Shown here piece after piece: positions 1-7,424 of a DNA stretch of 40,167 nucleotides. The stretch is taken from positions 1 to 40,167 of the forward strand of contig JALOLS010000016.1 of the NCBI GenBank assembly GCA_025455865.1. The letters run 5' to 3'. Origin of the DNA: Thermoleophilia bacterium (GTDB lineage: Bacteria; Actinomycetota; Thermoleophilia; Miltoncostaeales; Miltoncostaeaceae). Below the pieces are notes generated by a model. The model was not told where the DNA came from. It worked only from the letters and a program-made list of their open reading frames with translations, and did not search any database. The translations under genes were made by a program, and so were the position numbers. Numbering within the stretch: the stretch's first letter is position 1; each line of letters begins with the position of its first letter.

Positions 1-152
1 AGGAACGCATCGTCGCCGGCGCGGCTGAGCAGCGCGGTGGATCCCACCAGGTCGGTGAACAGCACCACCACGATGCCCGGGGCGGGCGGGTGGCGCACCG
101 GCGGGCAGGGACGGCGGGCGGACGGCCGGCGGCGCGGCAGGGTGGGGGCCAT
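1..152 (-). CDS. Class III adenylate/guanylate cyclase, N-terminal fragment cut by the window edge
   Basis: The gene reads leftward from an ATG at 152 and runs off the window, leaving 50 codons. After a Pro/Arg-rich tail of about 26 residues the frame gives IVVVLFTDLVGSTALLSRAG, the start of a class III nucleotidyl cyclase catalytic domain; the Asp in FTDLVGST is a metal-binding residue in that family. The family makes cAMP or cGMP from the nucleoside triphosphate; substrate cannot be told because the specificity residues lie outside the window. In actinobacteria this domain is often fused to a P-loop ATPase or TPR regulator, so the full protein may be long. A GGAG lies about 10 bases before the start. 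It is divergent from the gene at 423. The family call is firm and the product is incomplete. Confidence 0.8.
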   Translation of the reverse strand, partial: MAPTLPRRRPSARRPCPPVRHPPAPGIVVVLFTDLVGSTALLSRAGDDAF

Positions 153-233
153 GTGGAGGGCTCCGGGGTGGGGGACGGCTGCAGGTCCACCCTCGCGTCC
201 GCGGCGCCCGGGACCGATGGGGAGGGGTCCTCA

Positions 234-258
234 CCGGTGGTGGTGCACACACCACCGG
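234..258. repeat. 9-bp inverted repeat in divergent intergenic region
   Basis: CCGGTGGTG at 234-242 and its exact complement CACCACCGG at 250-258 are separated by 7 bases that are themselves almost palindromic (GTGCAC). It lies midway between the cyclase start (152) and the start at 423, so an operator shared by the two divergent genes is more likely than a terminator. Function is inferred from position only. Confidence 0.5.
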
Positions 259-422
259 GGCGGACGCGCCGATCCGGGCGGGCTTCCCGTACGGTCCCGC
301 AGGTGAGCCGGCCCGGAGTCGACCCGCCCACCCGCCCGAGCGGCCATCACCCCGCCGGGCGCCGGGCGGGCGGAGGGGATCAGCGCCGGCCGGCGCCCAA
401 CCCCGACCCGGGAGCACGCTGA

Positions 423-959
423 GTGGGCCTCTTCCGACGACGCCGGCATCCGGGGGGCGACGACGCGCTCGAGCCGATCGCGGGCGTGAGCCTGGAGCGC
501 TACGCGGACCTCTGCGCGCGCATGGCCGGCGTCGGCGACGACGAGGCGGCCTTCCGCCGGATCGCCGCCGAGCAGGGGGTCGAGGCCGCCGACTGGGACG
601 CCGCCCGCGCCGGGTGGAACGCGCGGATGCACGACCCGGGCACGGCGGGGGCCGTGGCGCTGGCCTACATGCCGCTCTACCAGGCCGCCCTGGCCCGGCA
701 CGGAGGGCCGCCGGCCACCGCCACGCTCGATGAGTACGTGGAGATGAGCGCGCTCATCTCCACCGACGTCGGCCGGCCGGCCTCCTTCGAGGCCATGTAC
801 GCCGCATTCGGGATCGACGCGCCGCGCTGGAGCCAGATCTCGACGCACTGGGTCGACCGCCTGCGCACGGACCCGCGCCTGGGGGCCGAGTACGGGGAGC
901 GCGTCCGGGCCCGGGTGCGGCAGCTGGACGCGGAGTGGCGCCGGGGGCGGCCGGACTGA
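423..959 (+). CDS. Hypothetical protein with two tandem related repeats
   Basis: A 178-residue soluble protein with no signal peptide or membrane segment. The GTG at 423 is chosen because a GGAG (411-414) sits 8 bases upstream. I do not recognise the family. Internally it holds two related units of about 65 residues: the first from about residue 24, the second from about residue 102. Each follows the pattern L-x2-Y ... F ... G-(V/I)-(E/D)-A-x2-W-x5-W-x2-R-(M/L)-x2-DP, followed by a helix with Tyr and Arg. This looks like a duplicated helical domain, perhaps protein-binding. The N-terminus is basic (LFRRRRH). The gene is convergent with the oxidoreductase at 1000-1749 and separated from it by a strong hairpin. 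Coding status is well supported; function is unknown. Confidence 0.8.
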   Translation: MGLFRRRRHPGGDDALEPIAGVSLERYADLCARMAGVGDDEAAFRRIAAEQGVEAADWDAARAGWNARMHDPGTAGAVALAYMPLYQAALARHGGPPATATLDEYVEMSALISTDVGRPASFEAMYAAFGIDAPRWSQISTHWVDRLRTDPRLGAEYGERVRARVRQLDAEWRRGRPD

Positions 960-962
960 CCT

Positions 963-989
963 GCCCCCGCTCCGGCACGGAGCGGGGGC
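963..989. terminator. Bidirectional terminator-like hairpin
   Basis: A perfect 11-bp stem (GCCCCCGCTCC / GGAGCGGGGGC) with the 5-base loop GGCAC sits between two converging genes. There is no T-tract on either side, as is common in very GC-rich actinobacteria. Confidence 0.65.
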
Positions 990-999
990 GAGGCGGGGG

Positions 1000-1749
1000 T
1001 CAGCGGTAGTCGGGGTTCGGGAAGTCCGGCCGGCAGCCGGCGTCCCAGGCCGAGCGCTGGTTGCCGTGGGCCGGGATCCCCCCGGCGTCCTTCAGCATCC
1101 GGGCCAGGTGCAGCAGGTTCCAGGTCAGGAACGCGGTGTTGCGGTTGGTGAAGTCGTTCTGCGGGCCGCCCGAGCCGGGGTCCAGGTAGCTCGGCCCGGG
1201 ACCCGCCTCGCCGAGCCACGCCGAGTCGGCCTGGGGCGGGACGGTGAAGCCGAGGTGCTGCAGCGAGTACAGGATGTTCATGGCGCAGTGCTTCGCGCCG
1301 TCCTCGTTGCCGGTGATGATGCAGCCGCCCACGCGCCCGTAGTAGGCGTACTGGCCACGGTCGTTCAGCAGGTGGCTGTTGCCGTACAGGCGCTCGATGA
1401 CCCGGGTGCAGACCGACGACTTCTCCCCGAGCCAGATGGGGGAGGTGAGGACCAGGATGTCGGCGGCCATGACCCGGGCGAAGATCGCCGGCCACTCGTC
1501 GCGCGCCCACCCGTGCGCGGTCATGTCCGGCTGCACGCCGGTGGCGATGTCGTGGTCGACCGCGCGCACCACCTCGACCGCCACCCCGTTGCGCTCCATG
1601 ATCGCGATCGACAGGTCGGCGAGTCCCTGGGTGTGGGACACCTCGGGCGAGCGCTTCAGCGTGCAGTTGACGACAAGGGCGCGGAGGTCGGAGAAGTCCC
1701 AGCGCGACTCGGCGCACAGGCGCTCCTGCTGGGGGCTGAGCTCGGGCAT
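1000..1749 (-). CDS. Flavodoxin-family / NADPH-dependent FMN reductase-like protein
   Basis: A 249-residue cytoplasmic protein. The region LRALVVNCTLKRSPEVSHTQ is the first beta strand and FMN-phosphate loop of the NADPH-dependent FMN reductase family, and ILVLTSPIWLGEKSS is the typical second flavin-contacting segment; VGGCIITGNEDGAKH follows as the third. Such proteins reduce quinones, nitro compounds or metals using FMN; the substrate here is unknown. The ATG at 1749 is chosen over longer starts because GAGGAG lies 8 bases upstream and a TAGCGT -10 element (1781-1786, complement) sits about 25 bases before that leader. The C-terminal 60 residues (Asn/Gly/Pro-rich) extend beyond the minimal domain. 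It is transcribed alone, facing the gene at 423. Confidence 0.85.
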   Translation of the reverse strand: MPELSPQQERLCAESRWDFSDLRALVVNCTLKRSPEVSHTQGLADLSIAIMERNGVAVEVVRAVDHDIATGVQPDMTAHGWARDEWPAIFARVMAADILVLTSPIWLGEKSSVCTRVIERLYGNSHLLNDRGQYAYYGRVGGCIITGNEDGAKHCAMNILYSLQHLGFTVPPQADSAWLGEAGPGPSYLDPGSGGPQNDFTNRNTAFLTWNLLHLARMLKDAGGIPAHGNQRSAWDAGCRPDFPNPDYR

Positions 1750-1813
1750 CGGCCGCTCCTCGGTCGCGTTTGTCCGGGGGACGCTATCCCGTGGCCCGCC
1801 GGCCGGGGGGCGG

Positions 1814-3739
1814 TCAGTCCAGCCGCGCAGACTGCCGGCGCAGCGCCTGGGCCGCCCCCCGCATGAGGACGACCGCACCGCAGCTCAGCCCGGCGAAGCC
1901 CAGGATCCACAGGGCTATGCGGAGGCTGCCGCTCCCGGTCGCCGCCGCCGCCAGCATCATCAGCCCGGACGACACCACGGTGGCCCCGCCGATGAGCGCC
2001 AGGGTGATGCGGTCGATCCAGCTGTCGACCACGAGGCGGTCGCCGCCGGCGTAGCGCTCGGTGCGCACGGTCAGGCGACCCGCCCGCAGCTGGTTGGCGA
2101 GGGCCTCAGCGTGCTCCGGCAGGGTCCGCACCGCCGGCAGCGTGCGCAGGGCCTCCTTCTGCAGCAGTTCCTGGGGCGTGCCGAAGGCGTCGCGGTGCTG
2201 CTCCATCACCAGCGCCTTGCTGGCCTGCTGGATGCTGAAGCCCGGCTCGATGATGCGCAGCGTGCCCTCCAGCGTGAGCAGGGCCCGGGCCAGCAGGGTC
2301 ATCGACGCCGGCGGCCGCAGCTCGTGCCGGCTCATCACGTTGAGCAGATCGGCGATGAGGGCCGGGTCGATGCCGCCCGCCTCCATGGTCCCCAGGCTGG
2401 CCGCCATGTCGGCCTCCAGCGCACGCAGGTCGGCCAGCCCGCGGTCGCCGGCGAGGTCGCGGGCCGCCCGGGCCAATACGCCCGCGTCGCCCGAGGCCAC
2501 GCCCAGGGCGATGCCGCGCAGTCCGTCCAGGGCCCGCCGGTCGAGGCGCCCGACCGCGCCGAAGTCGAGCAGCCACACGGTGCCCGCCTCGTCGATGAGC
2601 ATGTTCCCCGGGTGGGGGTCCGCGTGGTACAGCCCGTCCTCGAGCACCTGGCCGAGGAACGAGGAGAGCAGCCGCCGCGCGATCTCCGGCCGGGGCACCG
2701 GCGAGGCGTCCAGGGCCTGGATGTCGTCGACCGGTCGGCCGACCACCTCCTCCATCACCAGCACGCGGTCCGTGGACAGCGTGGCGTGGACGGCCGGCAC
2801 CGCGATGCCGACGTCAGCCTTGCGGTTCTCGCGGAGGCGCGTCCCGACCGACGCCTCGTGCAGGTAGTCGAGCTCCTGCTCGACCCCGGCGATGAGCTCC
2901 TCGGTCAGGCCGCGCATCCCGATGGCCCGGGCCGCCTCGACGCGCCGCTCGAGCTGGCGCGCGACCAGCCGCATGACGGCGGCGTCGCGCACCACCAGGT
3001 CGCCGATGCCCGGCCGCTGCACCTTCACCACCACCCGCGTGCCGTCGGAGAGCGCGGCGCGGTGGGTCTGGCCGACCGACGCCGCGGCCAGCGGCTGCCA
3101 CTCGAAGGATGCGAACGCACGCTCGACCGGCTCGCCCAGCTCGGACTCGATCACGCCCCGCACGCTCTCGGCGCCGACCGGCTGCACGTCCGAGCGGAGC
3201 CTGGCCAGCTCGTCGGTCAGCGGCCCGGGCAGGAGGTCGGTGCGCGTGGAGGCGATCTGGCCGAACTTGACCAGCATGCCGCCGGACTCCTCGATGACCA
3301 CGCGCAGCCGGTGCGAGAGGTCGGGCGACTCCAGCGCGGACCGCGAGGCGTAGCGGAGGCTCAGCAGGTTCTCCCGGCGGGCGTTGCCCACCACCTCCCG
3401 GAGCCGCCCGTAGGGGGCCAGCGCGGCCTTCGTGGCACGAACGGGGTGCAGCAGGCGGCTGCGCCGCCGTCTGCGCGGCTGGCGCGGGGTGACCAGGTCG
3501 ATCGCGATCGCCACCGGCATGGCCGCCAGGACGCCGAAGAACACCACCACCGAGACCGCCGCCACCGCCTCGGAGACGCTGTCGATGATCACCTCGCGGC
3601 CGCCCCCGGGCGTCTCCTCGCTCAGGGCGAGGGCCGCGGCCGTCGCGCCCGCCGCCCAGCCGATGAGGCCGACCAGCACACCCCGCCACCGTCCGAGCCG
3701 GACCCCCAGGAGCCGGCCGGAGAGCTTGCCCACGACCAC
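1814..3739 (-). CDS. AarF/UbiB (ABC1) atypical kinase, membrane-anchored
   Basis: About 641 residues. Two N-terminal hydrophobic segments (roughly residues 18-40 and 54-78) precede a UbiB-type kinase domain: KxGQ motif [10 protein letters not shown] near residue 158, the Ala-rich loop [11 protein letters not shown], the lysine in VVVKVQRPG near 239, HADPHPGNM near 372 and the metal-binding DFG near 392. Two more hydrophobic segments close the protein. The family acts on isoprenoid lipid pathways through an unusual ATPase-like kinase fold; the exact substrate here is unknown. The start is uncertain: no ATG is available, GTG at 3739 or 3733 are the nearest conventional starts, and no clear ribosome site precedes them. 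Just upstream on the same strand lies a broken GGDEF domain whose stop is at 3811. Family assignment is strong. Confidence 0.85.
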   Translation of the reverse strand: MVVGKLSGRLLGVRLGRWRGVLVGLIGWAAGATAAALALSEETPGGGREVIIDSVSEAVAAVSVVVFFGVLAAMPVAIAIDLVTPRQPRRRRRSRLLHPVRATKAALAPYGRLREVVGNARRENLLSLRYASRSALESPDLSHRLRVVIEESGGMLVKFGQIASTRTDLLPGPLTDELARLRSDVQPVGAESVRGVIESELGEPVERAFASFEWQPLAAASVGQTHRAALSDGTRVVVKVQRPGIGDLVVRDAAVMRLVARQLERRVEAARAIGMRGLTEELIAGVEQELDYLHEASVGTRLRENRKADVGIAVPAVHATLSTDRVLVMEEVVGRPVDDIQALDASPVPRPEIARRLLSSFLGQVLEDGLYHADPHPGNMLIDEAGTVWLLDFGAVGRLDRRALDGLRGIALGVASGDAGVLARAARDLAGDRGLADLRALEADMAASLGTMEAGGIDPALIADLLNVMSRHELRPPASMTLLARALLTLEGTLRIIEPGFSIQQASKALVMEQHRDAFGTPQELLQKEALRTLPAVRTLPEHAEALANQLRAGRLTVRTERYAGGDRLVVDSWIDRITLALIGGATVVSSGLMMLAAAATGSGSLRIALWILGFAGLSCGAVVLMRGAAQALRRQSARLD

Positions 3740-3810
3740 GACGAAGAGGACCAGCAGGACCGGCGGGGAACCGGTGGGGGTGGCGCGCGGCCGCGTGGCC
3801 GGCGACCGGC

Positions 3811-4097
3811 TCAGGGCGCCGGCTCGGCGGGGGCGGGTGGCGTGGGGCGGCGCTTGGCCGCGGAGAGGGCGGCCGGGCCGCCCGCCGCAGCGCCGCCGCC
3901 ACCTCGCACAGCAGCCGGTCCCCGGCCTGGTGACCGCGGCGGTCGTTGACCTGCTTGAAGCCGTCGAGGTCGAGCAGGACCACCGCGAGGGGCCGTCCGT
4001 CCGCCAGGGCGCGCTCGCGGCCCGCCTCCAGGGCCTGGCGGAACGCGCGGGAGTTGGCGAGCCCGGTGAGCGGGTCGGTGGCCGCATCGAGGGGCAT
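3811..4097 (-). pseudogene. Truncated GGDEF (diguanylate cyclase) domain lacking its active-site motif
   Basis: From ATG 4097 the frame reads [16 protein letters not shown] and then [20 protein letters not shown], both hallmarks of the GGDEF domain N-terminal half (metal Asp and substrate loop). It should continue to R-x-GGDEF, but after [14 protein letters not shown] the sequence turns into Pro/Arg-rich residues. Codon third-position bias moves to another frame at about 3890-3870, and that frame ends at a TGA at 3811-3813. Even joining the two frames gives no GGDEF signature, so the protein cannot make c-di-GMP. No sensor domain precedes it. It is best read as a decayed remnant; a half-domain with a regulatory role is possible. 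Confidence 0.6.
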
Positions 4098-4157
4098 CGT
4101 GAAGCACCATAACGATGCTTTCCGTGCAACTCAGGGGCCGAGCCGCGCGGCCGAGGC

Positions 4158-7007
4158 TCAGGAGGCCGTCCGGGTCCCCGGCGCGCGATCCGCCGACCGG
4201 GCCACCTCGGCGGCGACCGCCGCCCGCGTGCGCACGCCCAGCTTGGCGAAGATGCGCCGCATGTGCGCCTCCACCGTGCGCTCGGACAGGTGCAGGACGG
4301 CGGCGATCTCGCGGTTGGTGCGGCCTTCGGCCACCAGGCCGGCGACCTCGCGCTCACGATCGCTGAGCGCGCCGCCCCCGGGGCCTCCGGGCCGCCCGGC
4401 CCGCTGGCCCAGCCGCCGCAGCTCCCGCTGCGCCTCGTCGCGCAGCGAGACGGCGCCGCACGACTCGGCCGCGGCGGCCGCCTGCCTGAGGACCTCGATG
4501 GCCCGGTCGCGCTCCCCGGTGGCGGCGAGCGCACGGCCGACGACCACGCGAGCCCGGGCGCCGGCCAGCGGGGCGCCCGCCCCGTCGGCGGCGTCGACCG
4601 CCTCCTGTCCGCGCATCGCGGCGGTGGCGGGGTCGCCACCGGCCAGGGCCACGAGCGCGGCGGCGGTGCGCGCCTCGGCGACCCGGTACGGCACCGGCGC
4701 GCGCGCGACCACCTCGGCGGCCCGATCCGCCCATCCGGCGGCCGCCTCGACGCGCCGCCGGGCGACCTCCGCGCGCGTGAGCATCAGGTAGACCGCGGGG
4801 GCGAAGCTGACCTCCATCCCCGGCAGGTCGGGTCCGCCGGCGGTGGCCAGCACCACCTCGACCGCCCGGTCGGCCTCGCCCCGCTCGAGCAGTGCCTCGG
4901 CGAGGAAGTGGGCGGTGCCGGTGGCGATGAGCGGCCCGAACGGCCGGGCCAGGCGCAGGCTCTCCTCCCCGAGGCGCAGGGCGTCCTCCACCTGGCCGAG
5001 GCCGGTGCGGGCCGCGATCTGGAAGGGTGCGGCCATGGCGACGAGCTGAGGGTTGCCGGTGAGCAGGCCGAGCTCGGCCAGGGCATCGCCGACGGCCCGG
5101 AGCTCCGCGAGGCGACCGCGCTCCAGCAGGATCATCGCCTCCAGCAACCGGGCCATCGGCACCATGTGCGCCTGGCCGGTGGCCTCCGACACGGTGACGC
5201 ACCGCTCCAGATGGCGCAGGGCGTCATCGGTGCGGCCGACCGCCTGCAGCGGGCGCGCGAGCCAGATGGCGGCGTCCAGGCGGCTCGCGAGCGCGGCGTC
5301 GGAGCAGGCGTCGAGCAGGGGCGACGCCTCGTCCAGCAGCGCGAGGGCCCGCTCGAGGCGTCCGCGACCGATCTCGGACGAGGCGAGGGCGCCCAGGGCC
5401 GCGGCGAGCAGCACCGGGTCGCCCTCATCGCGGGCGGCCCCGACCGACCGCTCCCACCAGCCGGCCGCGGCGTCGAAGCGCCCGAGGGTCGAGTCGACCT
5501 TCCCGAGCTCCAGCGTGAGCGTGGCGGTGCCCGGTGCCCCGGGAGACGGCAGCGCGGCGAGCTCGCCCTCGAGCAGGGCCGTCGCGCGATCCGGGCGGCC
5601 CATGAGGGTGTCGAGCAGCGCGGCGAACGCCGCCAGGCGAACCCGGTCGGGCAGCCCGGGCGGGAGGATGCCGAGCACCTCGTCGAGCGTGGCGCGCGCC
5701 TCCTGCCCCATCCCGGCCGTGCCCTCGGCCATCGCCTGCTGCACCAGCAGGCCGACGCGACGGGCGGGGTCGGCGTCGGCGGGGAGGATCTCGATCGCCC
5801 GGCGCAGCCACACCGCGGCCGTGGCGGGCTCCCGCGGCGATGTCTCGGCCGCCGCGGCCGTGAGGACGTCGGCGGCGGCGGCATCGCCATGCGCGGCCGA
5901 GCGGGCGAGGTGGTGGGCGCGAGCCGACGCGGGGGCGCCCCGGGCCGCCAGGAGCTCGTCGATGCGCGCGTGGGCGGCGATGCGCCATCCCTCGCCCGCC
6001 ACGGTGGCGACCGCGCGGCGCACGATCGGGTGGCGGAACCGGAAGCGCCGGGGCGCGCCGGTGGAGCGCACCAGATCGCGCTCGAGCAGCCCGTCGAGCG
6101 CCTCGAGCGCCGCGTCCTCGTCAAGCCCGGCCGCGGCGGCGGCCACCTCGATCTCGAAGGGGTCGCCGGCCACCGCCGCCCCGTCCAGGAGCCCCCGCAG
6201 CGGTCCGTCGACCGCCGCGATCTCCCCGGCCAGGGCGGCGGCGACGCGAGGCGGCACCCCGAGGTCCGGCTCACCGCCCGGCCGCCGGGCGCGACCCGCG
6301 GTACGGCCGAGCTCCAGCAGGTAGAACGGGTTGCCGCCGGCATCGCGCCACACCGCGTCGTCGACGGGGGCCCCCGCCAGGGCATCCGCCTCGGCGCGGG
6401 AGAGCGGCGCGAGATCGAGGCGGTCGAGGCGGCCGTCGCGCAGCGCGCCGTCGAGGAGCACCCTGAGCTCCGGTGGGACCTGCGCGGGCCGGAGAGCCAG
6501 CACCAGCAGGATCGCCGGCGTGGCCGGACGCCTCACCAGGTGGGCCACCGCGCGGATCGTGCCGGGGTCCGCCCACTGGAGGTCGTCGAGCATCAGGACC
6601 AGCGGTCGCTCCGAGCCCAGGCGGCCCAGGAGCGTCCGCAGGGCGCGGTGGGCCCGCAGGCGCGCGTCGCCCCCCGGCGGCGGCACGCCGAGGCACGGCA
6701 GCACGCCGACGAGGTCGTCGGCCAGGTCGGCCAGGTCGCGGGGCGGGCGGGCGGCGACGAAGTCGTCGAGCGCATCGGCGAGGGCCGCGAACGGCACGTC
6801 GCGCTCAAGCTCCGCGGCGCGCCCGGACAGGGCGAGCAGCCCCGACGCCTCGGCCAGGCCCGCGAGCTCGCCGAGCAGCCGCGTCTTGCCGATGCCGGGC
6901 TCCCCCGTCACGGCCAGCACCCCGCCACGCCCCGCACGCAGCGCGGCGAGGCCGGCCCGCAGCCGGGCCACCTCGCGATCACGTCCGATGACGGTTTCGG
7001 CGAACAC
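4158..7007 (-). CDS. LAL-family transcriptional regulator (large ATP-binding LuxR), first of three
   Basis: A 949-residue protein. Near the N-terminus IGRDREVARL is followed by Walker A GEPGIGKT (35-42) and Walker B LVLMLDDLQWADP (about 136-147), giving an AAA/STAND ATPase. A long helical TPR-like middle region follows, and the last 70 residues hold a LuxR helix-turn-helix (LSDREREVAGLVAEGRTNRE ... ERTVEAHMRRIFAKLGV). LAL proteins bind DNA after ATP- and ligand-dependent activation, often by sugars or peptides; the ligand here is unknown. The GTG start at 7007 has no ribosome site but a TAGTCT -10-like hexamer ends 9 bases upstream. It diverges from the exported-protein unit at 7128-10411, the most likely target, with an inverted repeat between them (7076-7091). 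Confidence 0.9.
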   Translation of the reverse strand: MFAETVIGRDREVARLRAGLAALRAGRGGVLAVTGEPGIGKTRLLGELAGLAEASGLLALSGRAAELERDVPFAALADALDDFVAARPPRDLADLADDLVGVLPCLGVPPPGGDARLRAHRALRTLLGRLGSERPLVLMLDDLQWADPGTIRAVAHLVRRPATPAILLVLALRPAQVPPELRVLLDGALRDGRLDRLDLAPLSRAEADALAGAPVDDAVWRDAGGNPFYLLELGRTAGRARRPGGEPDLGVPPRVAAALAGEIAAVDGPLRGLLDGAAVAGDPFEIEVAAAAAGLDEDAALEALDGLLERDLVRSTGAPRRFRFRHPIVRRAVATVAGEGWRIAAHARIDELLAARGAPASARAHHLARSAAHGDAAAADVLTAAAAETSPREPATAAVWLRRAIEILPADADPARRVGLLVQQAMAEGTAGMGQEARATLDEVLGILPPGLPDRVRLAAFAALLDTLMGRPDRATALLEGELAALPSPGAPGTATLTLELGKVDSTLGRFDAAAGWWERSVGAARDEGDPVLLAAALGALASSEIGRGRLERALALLDEASPLLDACSDAALASRLDAAIWLARPLQAVGRTDDALRHLERCVTVSEATGQAHMVPMARLLEAMILLERGRLAELRAVGDALAELGLLTGNPQLVAMAAPFQIAARTGLGQVEDALRLGEESLRLARPFGPLIATGTAHFLAEALLERGEADRAVEVVLATAGGPDLPGMEVSFAPAVYLMLTRAEVARRRVEAAAGWADRAAEVVARAPVPYRVAEARTAAALVALAGGDPATAAMRGQEAVDAADGAGAPLAGARARVVVGRALAATGERDRAIEVLRQAAAAAESCGAVSLRDEAQRELRRLGQRAGRPGGPGGGALSDREREVAGLVAEGRTNREIAAVLHLSERTVEAHMRRIFAKLGVRTRAAVAAEVARSADRAPGTRTAS

Positions 7008-7075
7008 GGCGGCCGGAGACTAGACGGTTGCGGTCAACGACGAGGCGGCCGATCGGCGAGCGAGGGCATACGGAT

Positions 7076-7091
7076 TCGGTGGTTTCACCGA
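7076..7091. repeat. 6-bp inverted repeat between LAL regulator and exported-protein unit
   Basis: TCGGTG and CACCGA are separated by GTTT, giving a 16-base dyad in the 120-bp region between the divergent starts at 7007 and 7128. A binding site for the neighbouring LAL regulator is a reasonable guess from position alone. A second weak dyad GTTG-N4-CAAC lies closer to the regulator start. Confidence 0.4.
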
Positions 7092-7127
7092 TACCGCCGC
7101 GCCGCCCACGGCCCGAGGGTCGGGACC

Positions 7128-7424
7128 ATGGCGACGTTCATGCTCGAGCACCGCCACGCGGCCCGCGAGTGCGGGGCCGCGTTCGCCGCCTGGCGTGGCT
7201 TCGAGAGCCCGCTGGGCGGCCGGCCGGTCCTGGCGTCCTGCCGGGCCGGCGGCCACCGCATCTGGTGGACGGCCGAGGCACCGGACGCGGCGGGGGCCCT
7301 GGCGCTGCTCCCCCCGTTCGTGGCCGAGCGAACGCTCGCGTACCGGGTGTGGCCGGCCGGGCTTCCAGGCGCCGCGCGGCCCGCCACGACGACCAAGGAG
7401 ACGACGATGGAGGCCCAGACATGA
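7128..7424 (+). CDS. Small conserved hypothetical protein
   Basis: A 98-residue soluble protein. ATG 7128 is preceded by GAGGG (7115-7119) at 8 bases. It contains a His/Cys-bearing N-terminus (LEHRHAARECGAAFAAWRGF), SCRAGGHRIWWTAEAP in the middle and a Thr-rich tail. I have the impression of similar short actinobacterial proteins of unknown function but cannot name a family. Its stop codon overlaps the start of the next gene (ATGA, 7421-7424), so the two are almost certainly co-transcribed and translationally coupled. Opposite it lies the first LAL regulator. The fold looks like a small alpha-beta (ferredoxin-like) domain, an inference from length and pattern only. Confidence 0.7.
   Translation: MATFMLEHRHAARECGAAFAAWRGFESPLGGRPVLASCRAGGHRIWWTAEAPDAAGALALLPPFVAERTLAYRVWPAGLPGAARPATTTKETTMEAQT

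Noticed and set aside
2106-2576. Open frames inside the AarF/UbiB gene in other frames
   Set aside because: Arg/Gly/Pro-rich composition and no ribosome sites; shadows of the kinase frame.
4263-7424. A plus-strand open frame of over 1000 codons opposite the first LAL gene
   Set aside because: Antisense shadow; only the last 99 codons (7128-7424) form a genuine gene with its own ribosome site.
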